Shown: positions 27,123 through 34,937 of the stretch, piece by piece | How positions within the stretch are numbered: position 1 is the first letter of the stretch | Layout: every line of letters begins with the position of its first letter | Source: Kumtagia sp963820075 | Lineage (GTDB): Bacteria; Pseudomonadota; Alphaproteobacteria; Rhizobiales; Rhizobiaceae | Length of the DNA stretch: 64,000 bases | NCBI GenBank assembly: GCA_963820075.1 | Contig: CAWFYS010000001.1 | Location: forward strand, 147,922-211,921 | Direction of reading: 5' to 3' | The notes under the pieces: model-generated | Seen by the model: the letters and a program-made list of their open reading frames with translations, nothing else | The model's database searches: none | Told to the model about the DNA's origin: nothing | Made by a program: the position numbers and the translations under genes

Positions 27123-28006
27123 GCGCGCTGGTCCCGTCCGGGATGCCTGAGATGGCGCAGTTGCACCATGGCCATCGGGTGCGACAGGCTGCGGGCGTCG
27201 GTCTCGATCTGCAGTTCGTCGGCGCCGCGCTTGGCTGTGCGCGCCAAGATCTCGAAGACTGACGCGGTTGTCGATTGCAGCGCCTTGGCGGCGGGCTGGC
27301 CGTCGAGCAGGCGGGCGAGCAGGACGGCGGCCGTGAGGTCGCCGAGGCCGTTCGGCGGATGCTCGATCGCGCGATGCTCGGCAAACAGCGCCTCCGAGCG
27401 GGTGAGAAGCAGATTGCCGATGCCCCCCGTCATCATGCCAGGCGTGGAGGTGACCAGCATGGTCGCCGGCCCGGCGTCGAGCGCGGCGGCCATGATGGAG
27501 CGCAGATCATCGAGCTTGGCGCCCGCCATCCATTCCAGCTCGAAACGATTGGGTGTCGCAATATCGGCGATCGGCACCAGCACGTCGCGCAGCGTTTCGG
27601 CGAGCGGCTGAGGCACGTAGAGACCACCTTCGTCGCCCATGACCGGATCGCACACATAGGTCGCCCTGGGGTTTTTGGCCCGCACCGCGGCGACGAGCGA
27701 AGCCACGGCCTCGGCCTGACTGGCCTCGCCGAGATAGCCGGAGAGCACGCCGCCGACCTCGCCCAGCCAGTGCGATCTCTCAAGGTCCTTCATCAGCGCC
27801 CGGAATTGTTCCGGAGGCGGAACGATGCGCGTTGCACGGCCGTGCCCCGGATGCCAGGGAAGGATGACCGTGGGAACGGCCCAGACCGGGAAGCCGAGCG
27901 TCTCCAGCGCGAAGACGGCCGCGCGATTGCCTACCGAACCGCGCGCCACATGGCTTGAGATGACGATGACGGCGCGCGGGACCTCTGATGCGACCCTGGT
28001 GGTCAT
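27119..28006 (-). CDS. pdxY: Pyridoxal kinase
   Basis: A 295-residue ribokinase-superfamily kinase that phosphorylates pyridoxal in the PLP salvage pathway. Features are ISSHVARGSVGNRAA near the N-terminus, the CDPVMGDEGGLYVP segment, ATPNRFELEWM, and the C-terminal anion hole NGLGDLTAA in place of the common GTGD. The length fits PdxY rather than PdxK/ThiD. It follows a small membrane-protein gene by six bases and overlaps the DUF429 gene, so the three form an operon. Confidence 0.92.
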   Translation of the reverse strand: MTTRVASEVPRAVIVISSHVARGSVGNRAAVFALETLGFPVWAVPTVILPWHPGHGRATRIVPPPEQFRALMKDLERSHWLGEVGGVLSGYLGEASQAEAVASLVAAVRAKNPRATYVCDPVMGDEGGLYVPQPLAETLRDVLVPIADIATPNRFELEWMAGAKLDDLRSIMAAALDAGPATMLVTSTPGMMTGGIGNLLLTRSEALFAEHRAIEHPPNGLGDLTAAVLLARLLDGQPAAKALQSTTASVFEILARTAKRGADELQIETDARSLSHPMAMVQLRHLRHPGRDQRA

Positions 28007-28012
28007 TCTTCG

Positions 28013-28234
28013 TCAAAGACTCCGCGCGATGTAGAAGGCGAACCAAATGACCAGAGCGAGCGTTATCGCCAGCCCGAGCCCCCTGCCGATGCGGGTGCCC
28101 CAATATTCGATGGGATCGTCATGGCGCTGGTTGCGCGCCGACGTGACCGGGCCGCTCGGGTCGGACTCCCGCGCGAGCCGATCGAGAATCCGCCGGGATT
28201 CGTCCTTCCCATCCGCGTCGCGATTGCCGGTCAC
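28013..28234 (-). CDS. Small conserved membrane protein upstream of pdxY
   Basis: GTG 28234, a few bases after AAGGTGG, opens 73 residues: a charged N-terminal half (DESRRILDRLARESDPSGP) and then WGTRIGRGLGLAITLALVIWFAFYIARSL with one membrane helix. The WGTRIGR-helix ending is a pattern I recognise from small Rhizobiales proteins of unknown role. No ATG is available in frame. Its stop lies six bases before pdxY. Confidence 0.6.
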   Translation of the reverse strand: MTGNRDADGKDESRRILDRLARESDPSGPVTSARNQRHDDPIEYWGTRIGRGLGLAITLALVIWFAFYIARSL

Positions 28235-28373
28235 GCAATCCACCTTGCCGTTACGGTTTGACGCGATCGCTACCACATGCCGTCCGGCACGTCCAAGACC
28301 GTTCTCGGCTGGCCCATGTCTTTGGCCGGCGAGTATGGTAAGTCTCGATTCAGAGGATCGTTGAGGACTGCCC

Positions 28374-29009
28374 ATGACTTCTCCAAGCATCGCGGCGCCG
28401 ACTGCACGCCGCGCCATCGCTCTGCTCGTGCTTGCCGCGCTTCTGCCGCTCTTGTCGGCCTGCGGCTATAATGCAATCCCCACGGCCGAGGAAAGGGCCA
28501 AGGCCGCCTGGAGCGAGGTACTCAACCAGTACCAGCGCCGCGCCGACCTGATTCCGAACCTGGTTGAGACGGTAAAGGGGTATGCCGCGCACGAGAAGGA
28601 TACGCTTGAGGCCGTGGTGGCGGCGCGCGCCAAGGCGACCCAGGTGACTGTGACGCCGGAGACGCTGGCCGACCCCGACGCGTTCAGGGCGTTTCAGGCG
28701 AACCAGTCCGAACTGACCGGCGCGCTTTCGCGTCTGCTCGCGGTGGTCGAGAACTATCCCGACCTCAAGGCCAACCAGAATTTTCTCGGACTGCAGGCCC
28801 AGCTTGAGGGCACCGAGAACCGTATCGCCGTAGCGCGGCGCGACTACATCGAGGCCGTGCGCGAATACAACACGACACTCAGGACGTTCCCCTCCATCCT
28901 CTGGGCGACGTTCTGGTTCTGGGACCACAAGCCGTTCCAGAATTTCGCGGTCAGTGAGGACAAGCTGGATGCGCCGCGGGTGGATTTCGGCACCAAGCAG
29001 GGGGGATGA
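28374..29009 (+). CDS. LemA family lipoprotein
   Basis: A 211-residue protein with a lipoprotein signal (LLVLAALLPLLSACG; lipidated Cys about residue 31). The LemA core follows: EERAKAAWSEVLNQYQRRADLIPNLVETVKGYAAHEKDTLEAVVAARA and NFLGLQAQLEGTENRIAVARRDYIEAVREYN. LemA proteins form a long helical bundle anchored at the membrane and usually travel with TPM-domain proteins, as here. The ATG at 28374 follows GAGGA. It probably forms an operon with the two TPM genes downstream. Confidence 0.93.
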   Translation: MTSPSIAAPTARRAIALLVLAALLPLLSACGYNAIPTAEERAKAAWSEVLNQYQRRADLIPNLVETVKGYAAHEKDTLEAVVAARAKATQVTVTPETLADPDAFRAFQANQSELTGALSRLLAVVENYPDLKANQNFLGLQAQLEGTENRIAVARRDYIEAVREYNTTLRTFPSILWATFWFWDHKPFQNFAVSEDKLDAPRVDFGTKQGG

Positions 29010-29114
29010 GGCGCAAGCGCGTTGTTCGCAGTGGCAATTCGTTCGCTATCCGAAATGATCGTCGCGCGGCGCACCCTGCCTTCGCACTCGCGGTTGAAGG
29101 GGCTTGAGGGGATG

Positions 29115-30032
29115 ATGGGGAAGCGCGCGTGCGTTGCGCCTTCTCGAACGTTCGCCTCGCCGCCCGCCCACCGGTTCGACGAGCGGAGGGTGGGCGCATT
29201 CTTCATCGCTGCTCTGCTTTTTCTCCTGCTTTTCGGTTTCCCGGCCGATGCCGCCGAACTGCCGAAATTGACTGGGCGCGTCGTCGACGACGCCGGAATG
29301 ATCGACCCCGCCACCGAGGCGGCGCTTACGCTGGAACTCGCCGCGTTCCAGCAAAAATCCTCCGACCAGATCGTTGTCGCGACGGTCGACAGCCTCGACG
29401 GGGAGGCGATAGAGCCATACGCCAACCGGCTGTTCCGCGCCTGGAAGCTGGGGCAGGCGGGCGAGGACAACGGTATCCTTCTGCTGGTCGCCAAGTCCGA
29501 CCGGAAAATGCGCATTGAGGTCGGCTACGGTCTCGAGGGCACGCTGACCGACCTGCACTCGAAGCTGATCATCGAAAACACCATGGTGCCCGCCTTCCGC
29601 GCCGGCGACTATTCAGGCGGCATTCAGCGCGCCGTCGACGACATCGTCCTGGTGCTGGAGGGCAACGCGGCTGAACTGGAAGCGCGGGCGAAGCGCAACG
29701 AGGAGACCGAAGACAGTAATGTCGACTGGATTTTCGTCGTCTTCATTGGCCTTTGGGCGACGCTCTTCCTCGGCGGCATGGCGATGGCGATCCTGCCGCC
29801 GATCTTCGGCACCAAGATCGGACCGAACCGCTACCGCTGGCTCGGCATGGAGGTGACGGTCGGCGGCTCCCGCCGGTCGCGTGGGGGCGGCTGGTCATCG
29901 GGGCCTTCGGGAGGGGGCTGGTCTACCGGTGGCGGAGGCTGGTCGTCGGGCGGCGGTGGTTCGTCCGGTGGCGGCGGATTCTCCGGCGGCGGCGGTTCGT
30001 CGGGCGGCGGCGGGGCTTCCGGGAGCTGGTGA
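29115..30032 (+). CDS. TPM-domain protein with Gly/Ser-rich tail (YgcG-like)
   Basis: About 305 residues: a signal peptide/first helix (FFIAALLFLLLFGFPADAAE), the TPM domain (LTGRVVDDAGMIDPATEAALTLELAAFQQKSSDQIVVATVDSLDG ... NGILLLVAKSDRKMRIEVGYGLEG), a second membrane helix (IFVVFIGLWATLFLGGMAMAIL) and a tail made almost only of glycine and serine. ATG 29115 has GAGG at -7; ATG 29112 and TTG 29022 are alternatives. It lies between lemA and a second TPM gene, the usual LemA-TPM arrangement, with a suspected role in membrane-protein quality control. Confidence 0.88.
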   Translation: MGKRACVAPSRTFASPPAHRFDERRVGAFFIAALLFLLLFGFPADAAELPKLTGRVVDDAGMIDPATEAALTLELAAFQQKSSDQIVVATVDSLDGEAIEPYANRLFRAWKLGQAGEDNGILLLVAKSDRKMRIEVGYGLEGTLTDLHSKLIIENTMVPAFRAGDYSGGIQRAVDDIVLVLEGNAAELEARAKRNEETEDSNVDWIFVVFIGLWATLFLGGMAMAILPPIFGTKIGPNRYRWLGMEVTVGGSRRSRGGGWSSGPSGGGWSTGGGGWSSGGGGSSGGGGFSGGGGSSGGGGASGSW

Positions 30033-30033
30033 G

Positions 30034-30669
30034 ATGACGAACACGTTGAGCCCTGCCGATCATCACCGCATCGCCGAGGCTATCCGCGCGGCCGAAACCG
30101 GGACCTCCGGCGAGATCTATTGCGTGGTGGCGCGCTCCAGCGACGGCTATTTCTATCCCGCCGCCTTCTTTGTCACCATTGGCATCGTCGTGGCCGGCAT
30201 AGTCGTGGCGTTCCTGCTCGAATTCTGGTGGATCAGCGTCCGTCTTCCGGTCTTCTGGGCCGCCGCCGTCCTGGCGCTCGCGGCTGGCTGGCTGGTGCTG
30301 TTGGCAGCGCCCGGCCTGCGCATCCACTTCGTGCCGAGGCGGCTGCGCTACCAGCGCGCCCACGACAACGCGCTGAAGCAGTTCCTCGCCCGCAACGTTC
30401 ACATCACCACGGCGCGCACCGGCGTTCTGCTCTTCGTTTCGCTGGTGGAACGATACGCCGAGGTGGTCGCCGACAGCGGCATCAACGCCAAAGTGGATCA
30501 GGAGATCTGGAACGGCATCGTCGCCGACCTTGTTGCTCATGCGAGGACGGACCGTCTCGCCGATGGCTTCGTCGCGGCCGTCGGGGTGGTCGGCGAACTG
30601 CTGTCGCGACATTTCCCGCGCAGCGGCGACGACCTCAACGAGCTCGACGACCATCTTGTGGAAATCTGA
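30034..30669 (+). CDS. Second TPM-domain membrane protein
   Basis: A 211-residue protein starting at ATG 30034, one base after the stop of the preceding TPM gene. The N-terminal cytoplasmic part AIRAAETGTSGEIYCVVARSS is followed by two membrane helices (FFVTIGIVVAGIVVAFLL and PVFWAAAVLALAAGWLVLL) and then a TPM-like region (ARTGVLLFVSLVERYAEVVADSGINAKV). This TPM_phosphatase-like layout, without a signal peptide, is the usual second TPM partner in LemA clusters. Function unproven. Confidence 0.87.
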   Translation: MTNTLSPADHHRIAEAIRAAETGTSGEIYCVVARSSDGYFYPAAFFVTIGIVVAGIVVAFLLEFWWISVRLPVFWAAAVLALAAGWLVLLAAPGLRIHFVPRRLRYQRAHDNALKQFLARNVHITTARTGVLLFVSLVERYAEVVADSGINAKVDQEIWNGIVADLVAHARTDRLADGFVAAVGVVGELLSRHFPRSGDDLNELDDHLVEI

Positions 30670-30744
30670 CGCGTTTCCCGCGCGGTGGCGCATCGCTCGT
30701 CACAGTCGCTTGCAATGGACGGCAGGCGGTCTAAACTTGGCTCC

Positions 30745-31251
30745 ATGACAACGCTCGCGATCGATATCCGCAAGGCCGAGTTGCGCGACGCAGCGGCAAT
30801 CGCTGAAGTCCATCATGAGGCATGGATGGGCGCCTATGCCGGCATTATACCGCATCGGGCGTTGACCAGGATGGTCAACCGGCGCGGCGGTCAGTGGTGG
30901 GCCAGCGCGATCCGGCGCGCCGCGAGCGTGCTCGTTGTCGAGATCGGCGGCAAGGTCGCCGGATATGCCACGATCGGACGCAACCGGGCGCGGGAATTGC
31001 CGCAGCAGGGCGAGATCTACGAACTCTATCTCAAGCCGCAATATCAGGGTGTCGGCCTTGGCAGCCGGCTGTTCGCGGATGCCCGCAAGCGGCTCATCGG
31101 CCATGGCCTCAAGGGTCTGGTGGTGTGGGCGCTGGAAGAGAACGAGAATGCAGTCGCCTTCTACTTCGGAGCCGGTGGGCGCCATGTCGCGGAAGGCGTC
31201 GAGGTGTTCGACCAGAAGGCGCTGAAGAAGGTCGCCTTCGTCTGGGACTGA
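30745..31251 (+). CDS. GNAT-family N-acetyltransferase
   Basis: A 168-residue GNAT protein. IRKAELRDAAAIAEVHHEAWMGAYAGIIP is the typical N-terminal substrate arm, VAGYATIGRNRA is strand beta4, and QYQGVGLGSRLF is the acetyl-CoA binding Q/RxxGxG/A loop, followed by ENENAVAFYFGAGG. ATG 30745 is preferred over 30685 because the extra residues are unrelated to the fold. The acetyl acceptor cannot be predicted. Confidence 0.88.
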   Translation: MTTLAIDIRKAELRDAAAIAEVHHEAWMGAYAGIIPHRALTRMVNRRGGQWWASAIRRAASVLVVEIGGKVAGYATIGRNRARELPQQGEIYELYLKPQYQGVGLGSRLFADARKRLIGHGLKGLVVWALEENENAVAFYFGAGGRHVAEGVEVFDQKALKKVAFVWD

Positions 31252-31346
31252 GAATTCTTGCCTCCGGCAGGCGCCAGTCGTTTCGAGCAGTTGCAATGCA
31301 TGGGCGAGCCCGCTAACGGGAAGCCGAGATCAACGGGGGAGCAGCC

Positions 31347-31883
31347 ATGCGCATCGAAGCCATTCCGACGGGAAGGAACCCGCCCGAGGATGTGAACGTC
31401 ATCGTTGAGGTGCCAGTCGGCGGCGAGCCCATCAAATACGAATTGGACAAGGAGGCGGGCACGCTGTTCGTCGACCGTTTCCTCTATACGCCGATGCGCT
31501 ATCCCGGAAATTACGGCTTCGTTCCGCATACGCTTTCCGGCGATGGCGACCCGGTCGACGTGTTGATCTGCAACACGCGCGTGCTTGTACCGGGCTGCGT
31601 CATCAATGTGCGCCCGATCGGCGTCCTGGTCATGGAGGACAATGCCGGCGAGGATGAAAAGGTGATTGCCGTGCCGTCCGCGCACATCACCAAACGCTAC
31701 GAAAAGGTGTTCAACTACACCGACCTGCCGCAGATCACGCTTGACCAGGTGACGCATTTCTTCGAGCACTACAAGGATCTCGAACCCGGCAAGTGGGTCA
31801 AGATCGGCGGTTGGCACGACGCTGCCCGCGCCAGGCAGATGATCGTCGACGGGATAGACCGGGCGGCCAGGGCAACGAAATAG
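31347..31883 (+). CDS. ppa: Inorganic pyrophosphatase
   Basis: A 178-residue family I soluble pyrophosphatase. The signature DGDPVDV is present, as are the active-site KYELDKEAGTLFVDRFLYTPMRYPGNYGFVPHT block and DEKVIAVP. It hydrolyses PPi to drive biosynthetic reactions in the cytoplasm. ATG 31347 has GGGGGAG at a good distance. It is a single gene with a 95-base gap upstream. Confidence 0.97.
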   Translation: MRIEAIPTGRNPPEDVNVIVEVPVGGEPIKYELDKEAGTLFVDRFLYTPMRYPGNYGFVPHTLSGDGDPVDVLICNTRVLVPGCVINVRPIGVLVMEDNAGEDEKVIAVPSAHITKRYEKVFNYTDLPQITLDQVTHFFEHYKDLEPGKWVKIGGWHDAARARQMIVDGIDRAARATK

Positions 31884-31950
31884 CTTCGAGCCGGAGTTTC
31901 CGCGCGGCGCGTTTGTCGCGCGCGGCGGGCTCAAATCTGACGCGAATCAT

Positions 31951-32769
31951 TCAAGAGTCCCACCCGTGACGGGTGCCTCGCGAGGCGGCTCGCGTCCTGT
32001 CGCCGTGATGTGAAAGCACCCACGCGACCGCATCGCCAAGGTCGTCGGCGATCGCCGTCGGACGCCGGGCAGCCTTGCCCTCGTCGCCGGCCCGGTACTT
32101 GCCGGTGCGCACCAGGACAGCGGCACCGATACCCGCCTGCAAGGCGCCGGCTACGTCGCTGTCGACGTCGTCGCCGATCATGACGGCTTCGCTCGCAGGA
32201 CAATTCATGCTGCCGAGCGCGGCTGCGAAGAAGGCAGCCGACGGCTTGCCGACCACCTCGGCCTTGCGTCCGCTGGCATATTCGAGGGCCGCCACGAAAG
32301 GTCCGGCGTCAAGGCTCAGCCTGCCGTCGATATCCTGAAAGCTCCTGTTGGCTGCCAGCGCCAGGAACTCCGCGCCGTCCTGCAAGGCGCGAAAAGCATC
32401 GTTCAACGCGGCGTAGTCGAAGGCATGCGCCGCGTCACCGATCACCACCGCCAGGCGATTTCCCTCCGGCAGGCCGATGAAATCCGGCGCCAGCGCCGGA
32501 TGGACCAGCAACAGCGGCGAGGCGTCGTGATGAATGAGCCAGTCGCGGGCGGCGCGGGCCGGCGTGAACAACTCGTCGATCGGGAGCGCCACGCCGGCAT
32601 TGGCGATTTTCTGGAATAAGGCATCCCTGGTCGAGCGCGTCGTATTGCTGACGAAACGAATCGGCAGCCCGGCATTGCGCAAGCGCGCAATAGCCTCCAC
32701 GGCTCCTACGATCGGGCTGGAGCCGTCGATCACGACGCCGGCGATGTCGAGGAGCACGCCGCTGATCAT
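31951..32769 (-). CDS. HAD-IIA family hydrolase, LHPP-like (TIGR01458 type)
   Basis: A 272-residue HAD phosphatase with motif I LLDIAGVVIDG (the second acidic position is alanine), motif II FVSNTTRS, lysine in VVGKPSAAFF, and MIGDDVDSDVAGALQAGIGAAVLVRTGKY. DI[SA]GV in motif I is typical of phospholysine phosphohistidine pyrophosphate phosphatase-like proteins. The large C2 cap lies between motifs II and III. It converges on ppa. The substrate is unknown. Confidence 0.86.
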   Translation of the reverse strand: MISGVLLDIAGVVIDGSSPIVGAVEAIARLRNAGLPIRFVSNTTRSTRDALFQKIANAGVALPIDELFTPARAARDWLIHHDASPLLLVHPALAPDFIGLPEGNRLAVVIGDAAHAFDYAALNDAFRALQDGAEFLALAANRSFQDIDGRLSLDAGPFVAALEYASGRKAEVVGKPSAAFFAAALGSMNCPASEAVMIGDDVDSDVAGALQAGIGAAVLVRTGKYRAGDEGKAARRPTAIADDLGDAVAWVLSHHGDRTRAASRGTRHGWDS

Positions 32770-32975
32770 GCCCCAGCATCGCGCAGTCGCTATCGGGCGT
32801 CAAACATCATCCTGCGATCGATGTGCTGATGGCCTCGCCCATAACGGCTCGCGTTTTGATCGTTGCGAAAAGCTGACATAAACACTCATGAATTTGTGCA
32901 GGGTAGATCTTCTAATAGATAAGTAGACAAATAGAGAAATCACATATTCAAATATTAAATCTCGAAATACATGAG

Positions 32976-32987
32976 ATACCATGGTAT
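32976..32987. promoter_or_regulatory. Perfect 12-bp palindrome in the AT-rich leader of the haem peroxidase gene
   Basis: ATACCATGGTAT at 32976-32987 is a perfect inverted repeat, 28 bases before the peroxidase start codon, in a leader (about 32870-33010) that is far richer in A and T than the surroundings. TATAGCTATATT directly follows and could be a -10 region, which would let a bound protein block transcription. No regulator gene lies alongside. Confidence 0.35.
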
Positions 32988-33014
32988 AGCTATATTGTTT
33001 TAATGGAGGCAATT

Positions 33015-34694
33015 ATGGTAGGACCAAATTTACGGCAACGCATTGGTCACGGGTTCGTCAGCCGCCAAGTTCTGGCGGAAAGCGCCATGATCGAGGCACG
33101 TTCGACTCCCACACCCCTAACCAACCAAGCTGCAACGGTCAGGAAGGGCTTTCTTCCGCTGACTGCCAAGTCATCCGCGGTCAAGGCCATCGACGACAAC
33201 ATCTCGGGCGGGAAGGGTGCGGGATTTTTCGACTTCATGTTCCCGAGGTTGAAGAACAAGCCGCTGAAGGCAACCGATGAAGATCTTGACCGCCTGGCCA
33301 AGGCGATGAAGGACGCGGAAGACGCCAGCGACGACAACCTGACCATCCCCGCTGGATTCACTTATCTCGGCCAGTTCATCGATCACGACATCACTCTCGA
33401 CCTCACGCCGCTAAGCGAGGCCCAGAGCGATCCCGAGATGACGAAGAATTTCCGCACCCCAGGTCTCGATCTCGATAGTGTCTACGGCGCGGGACCGGGA
33501 CCGTTCCGCTTTCTGTTCGCCCGCCAACCGGACGCCGACGGCAATATGGTCGACACACCGAAGCTGCTGATCGGTACGGCCGAGTCATCGCGCGGTATCA
33601 ACTCCGAGACGATCCCAGAACTGCCCAACGATCTGCCGCGCAACTTGCAGGGCGTGGCGCTGATTGGCGACCACCGCAATGACGAGAATCTGCTGGTTGC
33701 TCAAATCCATCTTGCGTTCCTGAAATTCCACAACGCGGTGGTGGACCATCTGGCAAAAGACAATGTGGCGCCAGACATGTTATTTTCCGAAGCATCCAAG
33801 ACAGTCCGCTGGCACTATCAGTGGATGGTGCTGCACGATTTCGTGGAGCGGCTGGTCGAGCCCGGCCTGATCGAGAAGACATTGAAGAACGGGCGAAAAT
33901 TCTACAGATTCAAGGCCAAGCCGTTCATGCCCTGGGAGTTTTCCGGCGCGGCCTATCGGCTTGGCCATTCCATGGTGCGCGCGAAATACAATCACAACCG
34001 GGTCTTCCGCACGCCCGACCCTCATCGAGCCGAGGGGACATTCAACCTCTTCTTCCGCTTCACGAACCTGTCGGGAACACTAAAATCCGGCATTCCTGGG
34101 CAGGGCACTTTTCCGAGCAACTGGGTTGTCGACTGGCGGCGCTATTTCGACCTGCCGGCGCCGCAGGCGATCAAGGACGAGTTCAACCACTCGCGCAAGC
34201 TCGATCCGTTCCTGGCCGGAATACTGCACACACTGCCGGGCGCCGACGCGACCAAACCCGTCGCGAGCCTGGCCTTCCGCAATCTGAAGCGTGGTGTGCG
34301 CATCGGACTCCCTTCCGGGCAGGACATTGCCAAGGCCATGCTCAAGGAGGACAAGTTCAGCCCGATAACGCCTGAAGACATTGCCACCGGTCCGGACGGC
34401 GAGGAAGCCAAGAAGCTCGGCTTCGACAAGCAGACGCCGCTCTGGTACTACATCCTCAAGGAAGCACAAATCCGTGGCAAGGGCGAACGTCTGGGGCCCG
34501 TGGGATCGCGCATTGTGGCGGAAGTCTTCATCGGCATTATTCAGGGCGATGAGAACTCGTTCATGGCGCAAAAGAACTGGAAGCCGACATTGCCCGCGGC
34601 CAAGGCCGGCGACTTTACCATGGTTGACCTGCTGACGTTCATGGCTGCGGCGCAACCCGACGCCGCCAAGGCAATCAATCCGGTTGGAGACTAA
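33015..34694 (+). CDS. Animal-type haem peroxidase (peroxidase-cyclooxygenase superfamily)
   Basis: A 559-residue protein. YLGQFIDHDITLDLTPL carries the distal histidine (about residue 124) with the haem-linking aspartate next to it. LAFLKFHNAVVDHL and FSGAAYRLGHSMVRAKYNHN (proximal His about residue 318) complete the haem site of the peroxidase-cyclooxygenase superfamily (PF03098). There is no clear Sec signal peptide, so localisation is uncertain. ATG 33015 follows GGAGG by five bases; the ATG at 33003 overlaps that site. The AT-rich leader and moderately lower GC suggest acquisition by transfer. Bacterial members have been linked to halide or lipid oxidation; the substrate here is unknown. 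Confidence 0.88.
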   Translation: MVGPNLRQRIGHGFVSRQVLAESAMIEARSTPTPLTNQAATVRKGFLPLTAKSSAVKAIDDNISGGKGAGFFDFMFPRLKNKPLKATDEDLDRLAKAMKDAEDASDDNLTIPAGFTYLGQFIDHDITLDLTPLSEAQSDPEMTKNFRTPGLDLDSVYGAGPGPFRFLFARQPDADGNMVDTPKLLIGTAESSRGINSETIPELPNDLPRNLQGVALIGDHRNDENLLVAQIHLAFLKFHNAVVDHLAKDNVAPDMLFSEASKTVRWHYQWMVLHDFVERLVEPGLIEKTLKNGRKFYRFKAKPFMPWEFSGAAYRLGHSMVRAKYNHNRVFRTPDPHRAEGTFNLFFRFTNLSGTLKSGIPGQGTFPSNWVVDWRRYFDLPAPQAIKDEFNHSRKLDPFLAGILHTLPGADATKPVASLAFRNLKRGVRIGLPSGQDIAKAMLKEDKFSPITPEDIATGPDGEEAKKLGFDKQTPLWYYILKEAQIRGKGERLGPVGSRIVAEVFIGIIQGDENSFMAQKNWKPTLPAAKAGDFTMVDLLTFMAAAQPDAAKAINPVGD

Positions 34695-34894
34695 GGTCTC
34701 AACGGACCGTAGCTTACAAGGGAGGAGAGCAGGACGGGGCGTCTCTGCCCGATCCCGCTCTCCAATCCGTGACGCAAGCTCCAAGCAGAGGATACTTTGC
34801 CGGCGGTCGCGATGCTCTTGAAGCCGAAAGATGCGGCCGGTCTCCCCATCACGCCGGAACCGACGCCCGTCGCCGCAATGCAAAGAGCTTGATC

Positions 34895-34924
34895 GAGCCG
34901 CCCGGCACTGTGACCGGGCGGCTC
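34895..34924. terminator. Bidirectional hairpin between the peroxidase and xylA genes
   Basis: Eleven perfect base pairs, GAGCCGCCCGG at 34895-34905 with CCGGGCGGCTC at 34914-34924, enclose an 8-base loop in the gap where two genes converge. The xylA stop is 14 bases to the right. A weak T-rich stretch follows on the right; Rho independence is not certain. Confidence 0.65.
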
Positions 34925-34937
34925 GCCTTGTCAGATA

